NCBI GenBank assembly: GCA_007844125.1
Contig: CM017559.1
Span: 30,504,426-30,568,425, forward strand
Source: Sinonovacula constricta
Lineage: Eukaryota > Mollusca > Bivalvia > Cardiida > Solecurtidae
Reading direction: 5' to 3'
DNA: 64,000 nucleotides
In this document: positions 21,403 through 34,599 of the stretch, one piece after another
Layout of the letters: every line of letters starts with the position of its first letter
Position numbering within the stretch: position 1 is the stretch's first letter
Made by a program: the position numbers and the translations under genes
The notes under the pieces: model-generated
Seen by the model: the letters and a program-made list of their open reading frames with translations, nothing else
What the model was told of the DNA's origin: nothing
Database searches by the model: none

Positions 21403-24400
21403 CGTTAACATAGATTCAAGCCAAGTAAATTACTGACAAACGTATTGTCAATTTCTTTCTTAAAAGTACAATACGTAAGTGTATAACTGTCGGACTATAA
21501 CACTCTAGCATAGTCGGTCTTGGATATTTTTTTGTCCAACGCTAGTTTTCGTAACAGAACAAAACCGTTGTCGTTCAGTATATTTTAACGCATATGTTTC
21601 GCCAGTGATGCCAAGCGTCTTTGCAGAGATTATTGTGTTAATTGAAAGTATAAACGCTTGTTTTAACATAACTCTGGATAAACTTAAGCATGAAATATTC
21701 AGCGTCGTCTAAATAGCTAACTAGTAATAAAAATTAACACATTATCCAATATTATAAATTTATAAATAAATTTATAATAAATACATTTTTATCAACTTTG
21801 CCATGTGCCGACAATTTACATACTTTGCCAGTTTTAAAAGTATTCGCCTTTTGAAGGCCATTATTGTTTGCATTCTTTGCTTTTCGCACACGTTATAATA
21901 AAGCTTGATTATCTTGTATTGCATTGTATATTTTGGAAAGCAGGAAAGCAAGGACCACGCCTTAAAGCTATTTGAAACTATTTATCTTCCCTTCTCAACT
22001 CTCATAAATTATTAGACATCCTTGTCTAAACGTCTTCATTTATTATTTAGGTTTGAAAATGAAATAAGACCGTATCTTCCGCGATAAATCTGAAGATGAA
22101 TTGTGTGGGGGAATTCACAAATGCGTTCAAAAGTGTAGTATTAAATCATAAGTTGACAGTTCTCTCCCCTCCCCAAAACACAGTGCATCTTCAAGACCGA
22201 TAGTTATAGCAGAGAAAGAAGTGACGTGTAAATGACAGGAGAACATGACCTTATGGTTTAGGGACATAACATTGAAAGTTATAAAACATATTGAAGTCTG
22301 ATTCCAAATTGGAACGGGTTTCTTGTTTCTCATTTTGTTATGCTGTTTTCATCGTTTCCATAAGGTTGTTGTTCATATTTAAGGACGATTTTATTTTTCA
22401 TGTTTCTTAGATTTGATTCGTTGTTGTAGATATTTTAAAGGGGCTGTAATTATTCTTTTTTTTAGATTTTTATTTTTCATATCTTATAGAATGGTTTTGT
22501 TGCTGTTAACATTTCTTTGAGTGACTATGTTGTTGCTCATAATTCTTAAGAGTTTTTAAGTTGAAGTTCATATTTTAGTGTGATTATGTTTTTTTCATAT
22601 TTTTCTAAGAGTATAAATTCCGGCATTCCATTAAAACTTTTCAAAATACCTAATACGTACATAATGCTTTTCGAAAGACCATGGCGATGGAATAAAAAAA
22701 TCAATGGCGTTAATGACTTTGTGTTGTTATTGAATTTATTTTAATCATTTGTTCCTCTGTTGTTGTTTTTTTTTAAAGTTCATTTAGTGTATGATGTGCA
22801 ATTAGCTTCACGTGTTTCGGTTTGAATCGTCTAGCATTAATGTCGGTCAATGTTCAAAGTACATATATTGAGAGCACCAAAGAATTGACAACTAACTAAC
22901 CAGTCAGGCAAGGCCATTGTTCCATGTACCCTTATATCAAGGTAAGGAACCCGACTAAAACCAATGACTATGTAATAATGTCCATATAGATACTGCGTAA
23001 TTCAATCAAGATTTAACAATTAACAAACAGTTTTGAAATCTCTTTTGTATTGCTGTTTTACAAACTTGTCTACCAATAGTCAAACATGGTTCATCGTTTA
23101 CAAAAGACAAGGTTAATTACCTCTCGGTTAAATGATCACATTATTATAATTTAATATACCCAACATTTGACAAAATAGTTGCGTTTTAAAGCCCCGCATA
23201 CAGATATATTTGATATCTGCATGTAGAGGTACATTCATAATTAGACCGATACGATCTTCTATGTTTAGTGTTATTGTTTTTGCATGGTGTATGTACTGTA
23301 TTGCGATACCATGTACTTATTTCGAAAAGGAACATGTTAATTACTAAGGGGTCACACTAGAATCAGGATGGATGTGTTGCCCTTTAATAAACCAGTTATC
23401 AGTTTAATTTAAACGTAAATTATTTTACTTGTGACTGATGATATTAACATGGTTAAGCGATTTCAAACATTACATTTATCAAACAAGATATAACAATAAG
23501 TAACCCATATTCTACTTTGCTATTTTATAAAGTACGAAGTCTAGATATTTTGTGATGTTTTAGATAAAAATGCCTCCCATTTTGGTATTTTAGAGACTTT
23601 AGTATTTGAAACTTAGAACGGCCAAACAAGATTTAAGGCATATAAGCATATAAATAAGACGTCTGGCACATTCCTTACACCGGTTATGCTACAGTTAACA
23701 CTGCTGTTTGAAAGAACACGAGCACATTGCGCAAAGCTTGCTTTTTGTGGTATCAACACCGAAATCGGTATCATTGAAAAGGTGTTTCAAGTGTTTGAAA
23801 AAGGAAAAAGTTGTTAACATTTTTAATATTTCTCATATTCTGTCGTTAAAATGGGCGTATACTGATGTGTATGAACATCTGAAATTCATCGTAAGTAACA
23901 GAATTTCATTTAATTTATGTTCGTCTGCCATTCAGTATTATTTTTATATGCGCTATAAGAGATTACTGACCTTTAAAAGGCACGTGGTCTACTTAGAAAG
24001 TGCACAATTTACGACCACTTACAAACATGAACGAAAATTGCAAGTTGTTTCCGATCCTGTCAACCCGATTTTTAAAGATGAATGTTGAAAAAGCGACCAG
24101 ATAATACCTTTAATTTTGCTTCTTGATAATACAAATGTATTGGTAAAGTTCCCACGGGTTCATGAGTTTAATCAAATTGAGTTGAATGGCTGATGTTTTC
24201 TAAAAGTTATCCATAAACATTTCTGACCAAGCTTGTACGAATGTTCATTTAATAGTGAAAAGTCTACAAACGGATCGTGATTATGGCGCGTCGATGCTAA
24301 CATTTTGTATAGAACACCCCTTTAATTATCATTTTATTGTGTAATAATAGTACATTCTGTTCGCATCGACCGTTTACATGTACATGATTTATGTGTACAC

Positions 24401-25745
24401 ATAAAAAAGACAAATCGCTTCAGTTTGGTTAGCTAATATATTATTTTCAACACATAGGCTACATCTTAAATTGTGTCTTCATGGAAATCACATAATATTC
24501 ATATCATGTGAAAGCTAAACTATTCATATAGCCAAAATAAAAATATATCGTTAAATGAACTTTCACATCACATTTTTTGTTTAAAAAAATTGTTAACCTA
24601 GTAAAATTACATCAATAATGCATCGCTAAATAGTACTTATTGTTAAAATAAGACACCGCTTCTTCCTGATTTAGTTATTTCACTTTACGATTAAACTCGC
24701 CGAAACTCAGAGATGCAATTAAAGTAATACTGAGTTATTGCTTTTGAAAAGCCTACAAGAATAACTTTTCAATAAAACAATAGTTAATGTGTTTTATTGC
24801 TTCTTATACTTATAAATAGCATTATAATCACATCATTTTATGTCCTATATTATGTCAATTTAAATTGCCCACATGCAAACTTATGTGTACAATTTTTCGT
24901 GTTTGTTTTATGCTGGTTTTACATTTTGATGACTTTATTGTTTATTAGAAGAATGAATGTATTTACTTGGCTTAAATGCATGGATGATATAAATGACGTT
25001 AGAGGAATTCCGCACCTAAATGCCCAAAAGGAATAGCTTCAAATCGAAATGCACCAAGTCCTTAGAACAATCGTTCATGACATTCTTATGCATTATATAA
25101 CCTTTTATCCAATTACTATAAATATCTTAATCTATTTTATCATTACCCCGGATAAGCATAATTTTTATCACCATGTATAGCATTGAATTATGGAGACAAT
25201 AAGTAATCAGGAACGTCTACATAATATCATTTCATCGTATAGTATTAAATGCAATACTGACCGCTTTTTTCCGCTGTTTTCAGATCTAATTGATCATGTT
25301 TAATGCATTTATTATAAAGAGAGTTGAATAAGGACCTTTCTATCAGCATTTCTATATCTTCTGACACTAATTGAGTTTACGCTAGTTACCAGAAAACCTA
25401 ATGCATGTTAGCCATTGACGCTTCTCATCGATATTGGTCCAACAACGGAACGGAACAAAAGAGGGACATGTCTTGATGAACTATAACATTAACCCGTAAC
25501 CTGCCTCAGGCGGATAATAACCCTACACTAATTGTAAGTTATACAACTTTAAACAAAAGTAGGTAACTAGATTTCAGAGCAAATCTTGCAGCAAAAAAGC
25601 GCAGGCTTTAAACAACTAGCTCTGTTGGCTGGCTGATGTAGAACTACACTATTTGTCCATAATTGATCAAATTTCGTGTCAATGTGGTTAAAAGTTAGCG
25701 TGTCCTGTGTGAAAACAGGCAATTAATGACACTATGTAGCATCGA
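21403..25745. other. Long AT-rich non-coding stretch
   Basis: Open frames near 22127-22333 (minus), 23708-24088 (plus, 126 codons) and 24797-25036 (plus) are within chance expectation and have AT-driven composition. A fragment resembling family C (ACTACACTATTTGTCC) lies near 25630-25660. Confidence 0.5.
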
Positions 25746-25819
25746 TGGCGTCATTGAACATCCAGCAAGAAGGACAAGATTTCGATCTGCTTTACGTTAA
25801 TCTTTGATCTTTATATCAG

Positions 25820-26009
25820 GCTGCATGGTCTGGGTTTCTAAGCCCCGTGGGACAACCGAGTCGCGAAAAAAGGACGAAGAACAATTCAAAAGACGACTAA
25901 TGAGACACAGTGTGTTAAATCAATCGGCCAGTCTCCGCCAACACATGGACAATTTGTTGTATGTAAAACAATTCGAGAAAAGACCAGAAAATACGTACAA
26001 ATTTAGCCA
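25820..26009 (+). CDS. Candidate internal exon, unknown charged protein
   Basis: A 190-nt stretch is bounded by an acceptor-like CTTTATATCAG ending at 25819 and a donor-like CCA|GTAAAT at 26010. One frame is open throughout (2 nt + 62 codons + 2 nt). It encodes a hydrophilic segment rich in Lys, Arg, Glu and Gln, including TESRKKDEEQFKRRLMRH and FEKRPENTYKF, unlike the hydrophobic residues typical of AT-rich random frames. A short frame starting ATGGCGTCA at 25747 lies just upstream in another phase. Family not recognised; neighbouring exons were not found. Confidence 0.3.
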
Positions 26010-26094
26010 GTAAATCACACTATGTAAACAGAATCAACCTGAATTAACTACACCGTAAATTGATTATTGACGACCAGGTCAAGAAAAAATGTTT

Positions 26095-26178
26095 TTGTTT
26101 GTGTTTTTTTTTTTTTTGTTGTTGTTTGCGGGTGTGTGTGTTTTCTGTTGTTGCTGTTTTTTGTGTTTTTGTTGTTGT
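26095..26178. repeat. T/G-rich low-complexity tract
   Basis: TTTGTTGTTG-type repeats with a long T run and GTGTGTGTG. Confidence 0.9.
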
Positions 26179-26221
26179 AATATAATTGTAGGTATCTCAA
26201 ACTCGTGCGCAAGACCATTGA

Positions 26222-26300
26222 CTGTTTTGTTTGAAATACATCGCGGCGACTATTATGGACATTATAGCGACGTCCAGATATATTTGTGGGAAAAAACGTA
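26222..26300 (-). mobile_element. SINE-2 3' fragment
   Basis: GAAATACATCGCGGCGAC and CATTATAGCGACGTCCAG match the 3' end of reversed SINE-2 copies such as 48690-48924. The head is lost. Confidence 0.6.
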
Positions 26301-27405
26301 AGTCAAATGGCTGAGACTCGAAACCACCAGAGGATAAACAGTTAGAGGAGTGTAGGTTTTATATTGTATGCCAAAATGTGCACGATCTTTCCACGGGAGA
26401 TATTTTCGGGCCAGGCTCAAAATATGAAGTCTTTAACAGGGCTAATTGAGAAGTATCGTATCTTTCAACAACAAAATGTAAGTTTAACAAAAATAAAAAT
26501 CGAAGTTTAATTGAAGAATATGACGTTCATTTTCGATACAGTAATGTACACAGTAATGTTGAAAAAATACTTATTTTTTGTTTCACAGGCGACATGGGTC
26601 CCGAACAACATTTTTTAAAGAAGTAAACAAAAAACAAAAGCTTTTGTTTATTTGATATTTTACTTAAATCAAATCGTTTGAATAGACCAAATTGGACGTA
26701 CACGTATCTTTTTGGCAACTGCCACTACTATAGACTTTTAGAAACAAAATGCCCTATATAAAAATGCACCAAATGAAAATGTCACAAACTGTCACTTGTC
26801 TTTATAATTTTATTTAATATTATGCTACACCGGTTTTAATGTGTTACAAACACAGCATTTCGTTTTGAAATGGGTATCTTGTTTATTAAATTGCAATGTT
26901 TTTATATAGAGTCAATGAAATAACCATAAAATTTAATATAACTATATGAGATAAAATACTCTTTCGACATAATATTCCTTCTTTTATCAGGATAGCATGT
27001 TTAATTATGATCTAGGAATTAGACGTAACAGTTTACTCCATAATTCATGGTGGTTCTCTAAAGTCTTAACATTTTTAACCAAAACATTAATTAGTGCAAA
27101 TATGACCAGCTTTAATCAAATAGCATTTAATGTACCGAGGTCGGGAGTGACGTTATACTGACGATGGTTGGTGCACCACGGTTGACATTGTTTAGTTTCA
27201 GAGGCGTGTCTCTATGGTAGATGTTCATAACATTCAGGCCTACCTTCCGCGGTCAGTCTGAATAAGGAGATCGATCTAACCCTCCCTTTTCACCCTTAAG
27301 CAGCTATATTTCTTACTAACCCAAACTTACTCTTAGCAACTTGCCAGCAGCTACACGCAAATGCCTTTAAGGTGTATTGACACAGACTAAGCAGGAAACA
27401 GTGAA
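26301..27405. other. AT-rich non-coding DNA
   Basis: No supported gene or array is visible. Confidence 0.5.
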
Positions 27406-27409
27406 CATT

Positions 27410-27510
27410 CTGATCAGACAGCCCAAAAGTGATCTGGATAATTAGGGTCTACATTATTTGCCATATGCGTGATGAATTCAAGCTTAGCAGGGTAAGACAT
27501 AAATTTACCT
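27410..27510 (+). repeat. Family C dispersed repeat
   Basis: CTGATCAGACAGC, GGGTCTACATTATTTGCC and AAGCTTAGCAGGGTAAGAC occur in family order. Confidence 0.6.
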
Positions 27511-29125
27511 GACATCGGCTACACGAAACAATTCTTATAAAGACATAAAGACTTATATAGACCGGCCTAGTCTAGTTATAACACTCCAAACAGCTCGTCA
27601 ACCAGTACAAGCAATGGCACTAAAATAAAACAAGACACACACAGCTGAATAACTACTATGTTGAACTTTTACTGAGGAAGCCAATGTATGTTTGTTTCAG
27701 ACTTAAAGCTAACGCTACGTTCTTGACTTAAATAAATCATCGACAAATAAAATAATGATAGACATCATTTGAAAGTCATACTACATGATGCAAAAACCGT
27801 TAAAAGCAAATGCCCGGAAAAAATACACTTCGTTTATTTTATGGAAAAAAATAATGAACATTGCTGAAACAAACAAAAAACTCATTTTAAGAAAGTGTGT
27901 GCAGTTGATCTTCAGTAGTTGAAAGGATTGAACGAAAAAATAGACGAACGCTTCATTAATATATTTTGAACATTTAACTGTCATGCTCACAATTTAGGAG
28001 GACATCGAAGCAATCTAACCAAAAAATTAAAACACCGGTAATTTGTAAGTCTTTATTTGAACTGAAGCCATGGAAACAAAGCAACTCAAAAATAACAAAT
28101 ACTGGCTAGTTTGGAAATTGATGCTGTCTTACCGAACAGAAATCCTGGCGAAATTTGTTTAACCTTTCCGATTCATCTGTCTTGTCTTAAAACAAATCCG
28201 TGGGAACGTCACTTAAATTAGCCCTGTTATAAACTGCACCTTTCTCTCTGGTTAAATTTTTGACGGTTCATGAGATAATTAAAGTAATCATTCATTAATT
28301 TGATCCATCTACAATGTAAGACATGATTTAACGATGCTATAAATTTACTTGTCAACGTGGTCTTAACGTAATAATTGATTGTTATTTTCATGTCTTTTTG
28401 TTTTAACTATTTTGCCTTGTATGCGTTCGTAAATTTGTCCTGTGAAAACAAAATTAAAAGTTTATAATGACATTATTGCTGTAATGTCATAAAAAACTAC
28501 GGTCAAGTATTTATTTTTTACACAATTTATAGTACATAAAGTGGAATGTCTCTTATATCGTAGATTATTATGAAATAAATACCCAATTCACGCTCGCTAC
28601 TACGTTTTCTATATAGTATACAGGTGCGAGAACCCCGGACTATCAACGGTACTGAATCACGATTAACGCTTAATTGATACTGAATTGCGTTCTTGAACAA
28701 CCCAAGGGATTAACCGTAGCTAGATATGAAATAAATATTTCATAAGTACAAAACAGCAACGGATTAATGCTTCATATACTGTACACAACGTTCTCCAATT
28801 GGAAAACATATTAAGTCATTAGTCATGTTGGAATTTGGAAACAATATTGTAGATGTGAACAATTTTAAGCGTTTTTTTTTTTTAATCAAGAATATATATT
28901 ATATTTATTGGCGGTAATTTTGTCAATATGATGACAATAATGGTTATATTTTGATAAAAAATATTAGAATGTCTTTTTAACAACAGTGAATGCTTTTGTT
29001 TTTAGTGAATTTTTAACCTTAGTGATTTATTAGTAAAATAAATGCCAAATTATTATTTAAACATAAAACAATATCTGATAACGTTTTTGTCATAACGAGG
29101 GGTGTTATGATTTCCTGTTTGCATA
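27511..29125. other. AT-rich non-coding DNA
   Basis: No tRNA-like head, tandem array or coding-like composition is visible. Confidence 0.5.
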
Positions 29126-29127
29126 GA

Positions 29128-29215
29128 TTGAATGCAGCAATTCGCGGAATCTTTTCAGGTCATAATACTTTAAAGGGTTGCATGACAGAGAGAAGATGGT
29201 CCAAACTGTTGAATT
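29128..29215. mobile_element. MITE-A fragment
   Basis: GCGGAATCTTTTCAGGTCAT and AAGATGGTCCAAACTGTTG match the right half of MITE-A copies (compare 31500-31590). The tip GGATACCACC is missing. Confidence 0.5.
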
Positions 29216-29254
29216 TTGCTTTCGGATTATATTCACCAAAAATTACTTTGTTTT

Positions 29255-29575
29255 TAAGAGGCCTCTAGTTGCGCATGCGTGACTTCAGTAGCTGGGCCAA
29301 GATCGTATGTGAATGAAGTTACAAATTGCTGGACAGCACTGAATGTCTGTCCCTGGCGAGAACTCACTTCCAAACCCCAAAACAAGCAGCTGAACCACGG
29401 TCGCGAGACAACAACAACGGGGCCCTAGACCGCCTCATTGGGCGACATTCCTTACCGGAGATCAGCCTTCTCTGGAGACTATACCGTACATACACCACAA
29501 ACACTAACCTCATTAATCCACGGACCAAACAGATAAATAGAGGACACAGCAATAAAACGTCGCTTTAACATTACA
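29255..29575 (+). other. CpG-richer block, possible promoter or LTR remnant
   Basis: GC and CpG rise sharply here, with TTGCGCATGCGTGAC (an NRF1-like GCGCATGCGC word) near 29268. AATAAA occurs near 29553, close to the right edge. Compact GC-rich sequence with a polyadenylation signal near one end suits an old LTR or a promoter, but no TG..CA ends or target duplication were found. Open frames on both strands look incidental. Confidence 0.25.
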
Positions 29576-29689
29576 TTATGATCACATGTACCACTGTATA
29601 TACAGATACCGTAGAACAAGAGGGCTATCGGAACAAAAGGACACTTTGGTGACCTTGGGACCAGGGTTTTCAAACGATGAGTTATTGGT

Positions 29690-29934
29690 GGTGTTTTTGT
29701 TTTTTAATACATTGCAGCGACCATTTATGATCATTATAGCAACGTCCAGCTTTTTGGTGCAGGAAGACTCCAGACACATGTCTGGGTAGAACCACCGGCG
29801 CATCGCAGGTCAGCTGGAAGACCTTCTCACATTAATTCCCTCGCCCTGAACGGGACTCGAACCCACGCGGTGAGAAGGTAAGCAGTCAGAGGAGTTACAT
29901 ATCGGCGACTCTACCACTACGCCAAGGGCGCCCC
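29690..29934 (-). mobile_element. SINE-2b copy, full length
   Basis: Read on minus, the head starts GGGGCGCCCTTGGCGTAGTG, with A box AGTGGTAGAGTCGCCGAT and B box GGGTTCGAGTCCCG. The body has CCAGCTGACCTGC, GCCGGTGGTTCTACCCAGAC and AGCTGGACGTTGC. It ends in an A/C-rich tail. The head is a different tRNA type from the copy at 39846, while the body is shared. Confidence 0.85.
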
Positions 29935-30605
29935 ACTATATTGGTGCTGTAGTTTTGTGACCATTTGAAATCATCGATGTTAATATCAAGGCTAGGTAAC
30001 AGTTAAAGATGCATATGCAGCATATGCAGTATATTTCATCGCTTATCTTCATTTTTTTTTTGCAATATACACGCATTTAGTTTTAAACTTTAAAGTTATG
30101 TTTTAAATTTTGAAGTTGTCTCTGTACTTGGCGATCTAATGTCAGCCTATCATGACCGCGTGTATATAAATGGAATTATGTCAGCTGCATTCGGCATAAA
30201 AGATTGCAACACGTTATATCAGTTTCAAATAAAACATAATCAATTATTGGCACATGGTTTAAACCGCATAAACAATATATATCGATATTCTAAAATAAAC
30301 CAATACCACGTAGCTAATGAACAGGTTATTTATACTAAATAATTTACTGACATTTCTGAAATTAATTTCTTCCAATTTTAGGAAATAAGTTATTTCTATT
30401 TAACAAAAAAGTGATAACAATGCCCATCTTTGTATTGCCATATTGAATCCCTGGCAAGTAGTGTCAAGTTTGTCTTTATAATTAAAACTCAAATTACAGG
30501 TTCTAATGTTTTCTTCATGGTAGATGTTTGATTTTCCACCAGAGTCAACATTTGCATTATGACCATATCCCAGGTGGAACTAATCAACTAAAGAGGCCAG
30601 TTATT
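29935..30605. other. AT-rich non-coding DNA
   Basis: No gene is supported. The stretch leads into the 87-bp array. Confidence 0.5.
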
Positions 30606-30618
30606 GGCGAACATTGGA

Positions 30619-31140
30619 CCTCGCTTAGACGACGTGACGGCGAGAGAAATTTTTGTAGCGACTGTTAATCCTTAGCCAGTTATGTCTATTAAAGGTGGTA
30701 GTCGACCTCGCTTAGACGACATGACTGCGAGAGAAAAGTGTGTGGCGACTGTAAATCATTAACCAGCAATGTCTATTAAAGGTGGTATCGGACCTCGCTT
30801 AGACGACATGACTGCGAGAGAAAAGTTTGTGGCGACTGTAAATCATTAACCAGCAATGTCTATTAAAGGTGGTATCGGACCTCGCTTAGACGACATGACT
30901 GCGAGGGAAAAGTTTGTGGCGACTGTAAATCATTAACCAGCTATGTCTATTAAAGGTGGTATCGAACCTGGCTTAGACGACATGACTGCGAGGGAAAATT
31001 TTGTGGCGACTGTAAATCATTAGCCAGTTACGTCTATTAAAGGTGGTATCCGACCTCGCTTAGACGACATGACTGCGAGAGAAAATTTTGTGTCGACTGT
31101 TAAGCCTTAGCCAGCTTTGTTTTTTAAAGGTGGTATCCGA
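30619..31140. repeat. 87-bp minisatellite, six units
   Basis: CCTCGCTTAGACGAC (CCTGGC in one unit) starts at 30619, 30706, 30793, 30880, 30967 and 31054, an exact 87-bp period. Every unit also contains TATTAAAGGTGGTA or a close variant, the tip of MITE-A. Inside each unit CTCGC and GCGAG form a short inverted repeat. The last unit passes without a break into the MITE-A at 31124. Confidence 0.95.
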
Positions 31141-31593
31141 CAGTTTGACAATATTAAATGCATGTAACCCACTATCATAGAGATTTAAGGCATGTTTTTG
31201 TTTATTAACTCATACCTTGCTGTAAGTAAATACGATTTTTAACACTACCTTTATTGATAGACAGTATAAATTGCGAAAGAATCACCTAAATATTCTTATT
31301 TCCAAATCTATAAATAAACACGATGGTGATCACTGCTAAAAATAGATATCGAAGTCAAAGCGGAATACCCGAACGACGATATAATGTGATATCAAAAGTA
31401 AGTTGTCCCATGGCATACTTAGTTTAAATATAACTAACTTTGCAGCGTCTCTCAGATAGGAAATACTCGTTTGCAATGACGAATGGGGTTTTATGCTTCA
31501 AAAGCATCAATTTAGGACCTTTTCAGGTAACATGGACTTATTTGGTTATTTGAGGAAAGAGAGTTGGTCCAAACGGTCAGATACCACCTTCAA
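31124..31593. mobile_element. MITE-A copy
   Basis: The left tip is TTAAAGGTGGTATCCGACAG. The right end, AACGGTCAGATACCACCTTC, is its inverted counterpart. The interior has TTCCAAATCTATAAATAAAC, AATAGATATCGAAGTC and a GACCTTTTCAGGTAACATGG match to other copies. Right-hand TTAA is mutated. Confidence 0.75.
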
Positions 31594-31687
31594 TAAGCCC
31601 TTACTAAATTTTAGTAAAATTTCTGACAACTTCATGCAAAATTTACTAGTCATATGACTAAAAACCGTTGCAGCCATTAATGGCAAG

Positions 31688-31790
31688 TCCTGATCAGCTC
31701 GCTCCTGCAGGGAACTAGCGGATCTGGATCTTCATTCTTTGCATGTTTGATCCCATTATTCTAAGCTGGTGAAGAATAAAATTTTACAAG
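31688..31790 (+). repeat. Family C dispersed repeat
   Basis: CCTGATCAGCTCGCTCCTG, GCGGATCTGGATCTTCATTC and TTGCATGTTTGATCCC follow the family order. Confidence 0.6.
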
Positions 31791-34100
31791 CCTGGTTTTA
31801 TAGAATGACTGTAGATAGCCGATAGTTCTTGATAATTTATAAACATGAAAAGGACTATTTAGCGGGCGTACCATTGTAAGGGTGCCTCCTAGCGGTAATG
31901 AACATGATCGATCCCATATAATAAGTCTAATTAACATTCAAGCGGCGCCTGTTTTATAGTTCTCAGTTGATCTATAACATAGAAGAAAGTCGTGAGTTTA
32001 ACCTTACTTCTGTAATACACATAACAACCCAGAGAAAGGTGTGTTCGTATGATGTTAAGACAGAAAAGAGGCCTGTATTTACCAACTATTCTTAAATAAG
32101 AATTGCTCAAGTCATGGATTTCGCTCCCCAATATCTTCATTATGTATTTAGCTATATGTCGGCATTTTACATGACACTTTAACTTTAAGCTTACAATCAC
32201 ATTGAAACTTCATAAATAAGCTTATTTTCATTGGTAGGAAATTTTTGTGACTTGGTCTTAGGTCATTACTTTAGGCTTAAGAGGGGTCGGTAAATACGGG
32301 CTCTAGAAGCTAAGGTTTATAGTACTATATGGTGGACCCAGGGCTTGTTTTAAATAGTTATATAATGGCTTATATATTATTGTTGAAAATAACAAACGTT
32401 CAGCTACCCGAAATCGAAATACACTTCAAATGAAGTACTGTCTTCACTGCGATTGCCTGAAATAAATATTAGACACGATACCTCGCCAGTTTAGAAGACT
32501 AGGGGCGCTCATAGCGTAGTGGTAGAGTTAATAATAAATTAAAATTTGTTTTGTTAATTTTAAACTAAAATAAAATATAAAAAACGTTCAACCATCCGAT
32601 AATGATGTTCCCTTTAACTTAAGTGCTGTCTTCACAGCGATGGCATGTAATGAATACTTGACACGTTACAACATTTCGTTCGAGGATCAGCAACGCAAAA
32701 TATGATTTATCGATTAATTTGACAATTAGACCCTAATTCAGATCTCGTGAAATAAAGTGAGAAAACGAGTAAAAGAAAAAAAAAACACTATTATTTTAAT
32801 TTCATTAAGTACCAAGAATCGATTTATTGAACATATATGCACACCGATGACTTCAACATGTTATTATATGTAAACAGTCTACCCAACCAATAACAGTTTA
32901 ACAGATGACATCGCCCGCATCCTTTTCAATATGCTTTATCACTAAAAGCAACGTTACTTCGTGTATCATTAAACATATAAATTATAAACTCAGAACAGAT
33001 TAATGGTTATGATGTTAAGCGCACTTAAAACAAATCTTAAATCTAAAAAGAGAAACATAAACGAAATGTGTTGTGTGTTTTAAAACAACAAGCGGTAAAT
33101 CCATTCATCCGCTAACAATGGAATTGTTGGTAGTCGCAGATCTTAGTTCGAAAAAACAAAACAAATTCACACCACTTTTACTTTTTACTTCTATGGGCCT
33201 GGTCTGAGGCCGATTTTTTCCAGACATAAATCAATATATTTTAATTGTTATTTAATATTATAGAGACCCCTTCTTTGAAAAGAAGTGTCACGTTGTCGTT
33301 TTAGTATTCTACTCTCTTGCATTTTCGATTCATTAAATAATATAGCAGCAAACGCTAACTTTGCGTTTTGGCTGATGTAAGTATGCTTGACTAGAATTAT
33401 TGTGGTAAGAAAACCCCAATGTAACGTCCAATGTTTACTTGGCCATTTTAGGCCGAATACGGGGAGTGTTGTTGTTGTCGTTGTTGTTGTAACTTTTCAG
33501 TCTTAACTTTTCAGTCTTTAGGGATAATTGCGATCCTTGCGCAAATTTACCTTTCCCTAACAATATTTTGCCACAATTACACTGAGCTGATCATGTTTAT
33601 GGACACCGTGTTAATTCCAAACCAAATAAATTAAAAGAGACCCGTCCTATACAAAAAGCGTAGATTCAGAAGTGCCCGGTACCAGCCTGAATAGAACCTG
33701 CACTATTTGCTGTGAGAGTTTCTGGAAGTATGTCTTGGTGACTTGTGCTTGTATTTGATAGTTAAAGGAGCTGATATAGATTATAAAAAGGGTAAAGTAC
33801 AAAAAGTTTAGTAGATGAAGGATTTAAACATGTCGGTGACGCTGGATTGGGGTACTTGACTGGGCGACTTTAGTGCAATCTACGTTCTGCCGTAACAACA
33901 CATGTGCCAAACAGCCGATTATACGATAATGTATAGTTCTACGTTATTCTCTTGAGTTTCAAAGTTCAGCCTATTACCTATTACCAACATATAGGAAAAG
34001 AATTATGTCCTGTTGTTAACGTCTCATTAAAATTAATTTACAATAGTAAATGTTTTCAATTTGTGTAACTTAAAGAAGCTGACACGATAAAAGTTTATAT
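31791..34100. other. AT-rich non-coding DNA
   Basis: It contains a 5' SINE-2b head fragment at about 32502-32529 (GGGGCGCTCATAGCGTAGTG) followed by unrelated A-rich sequence. A diverged family C core (ACCTGCACTATTTGCTG) lies near 33700. No gene is supported. Confidence 0.5.
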
Positions 34101-34405
34101 TTGTTTGTTTGTGTGGATTATTTGTTTATTGTGTTTATCGTCCCACCAACAGTATTTCAGTTATCTGGAGACGGTGTCCACTTGAAGCAGATGTAGTGCT
34201 GCCTTCACTGTGTATAGCATGCCGTGAACACCTGGCATGATACCACACCCAGTCACATTATCCTGACACCGGGCCAACCAGTCGTCGAACTACCCTTATC
34301 TTTGCTTGAGCGTTAGCAAGGGAGCTATACCACTACCATTTTTAACGACTTTGGTATGTCGCGGCCCGGGATCGAACCCGGGGCCTCCCGTACCTGGAGC
34401 CGACG
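34101..34405 (-). mobile_element. SINE-1 copy, best preserved
   Basis: The body is complete: GTTTATCGTCCCACCAAC, AGTTATCTGGAGACGGTGTC, GTGCTGCCTTCACTGTGTAT, CCCAGTCACATTATCCTGAC and GAGCGTTAGCAAGGGAGCTA. It ends in the head with GGATCGAACCCGGGGCCTCC on plus. It is the reference copy for the family here. The conserved central block may correspond to a core domain shared by animal SINEs, which I cannot verify. Confidence 0.85.
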
Positions 34406-34599
34406 TCGTGTGGATTAACATGAAACGAAATTACTAATAAGTAGACAACGTACCTAAGTTTTAAACCTTAATACCATGTTTTTGGGAGGGTCAATTTGTG
34501 AAACGGCCTTAGTGTGCAGCATGGAATTACAAAGGTCACATTTGAACACCCCACCCATTCAACTGACTGCACAGGTATGTTCTGTTTTTGAGATACAAA

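Noticed and set aside
23708..24088. 126-codon plus-strand frame
   Set aside because: About one frame this long is expected by chance in 64 kb of AT-rich DNA, and codon use matches the flanks.
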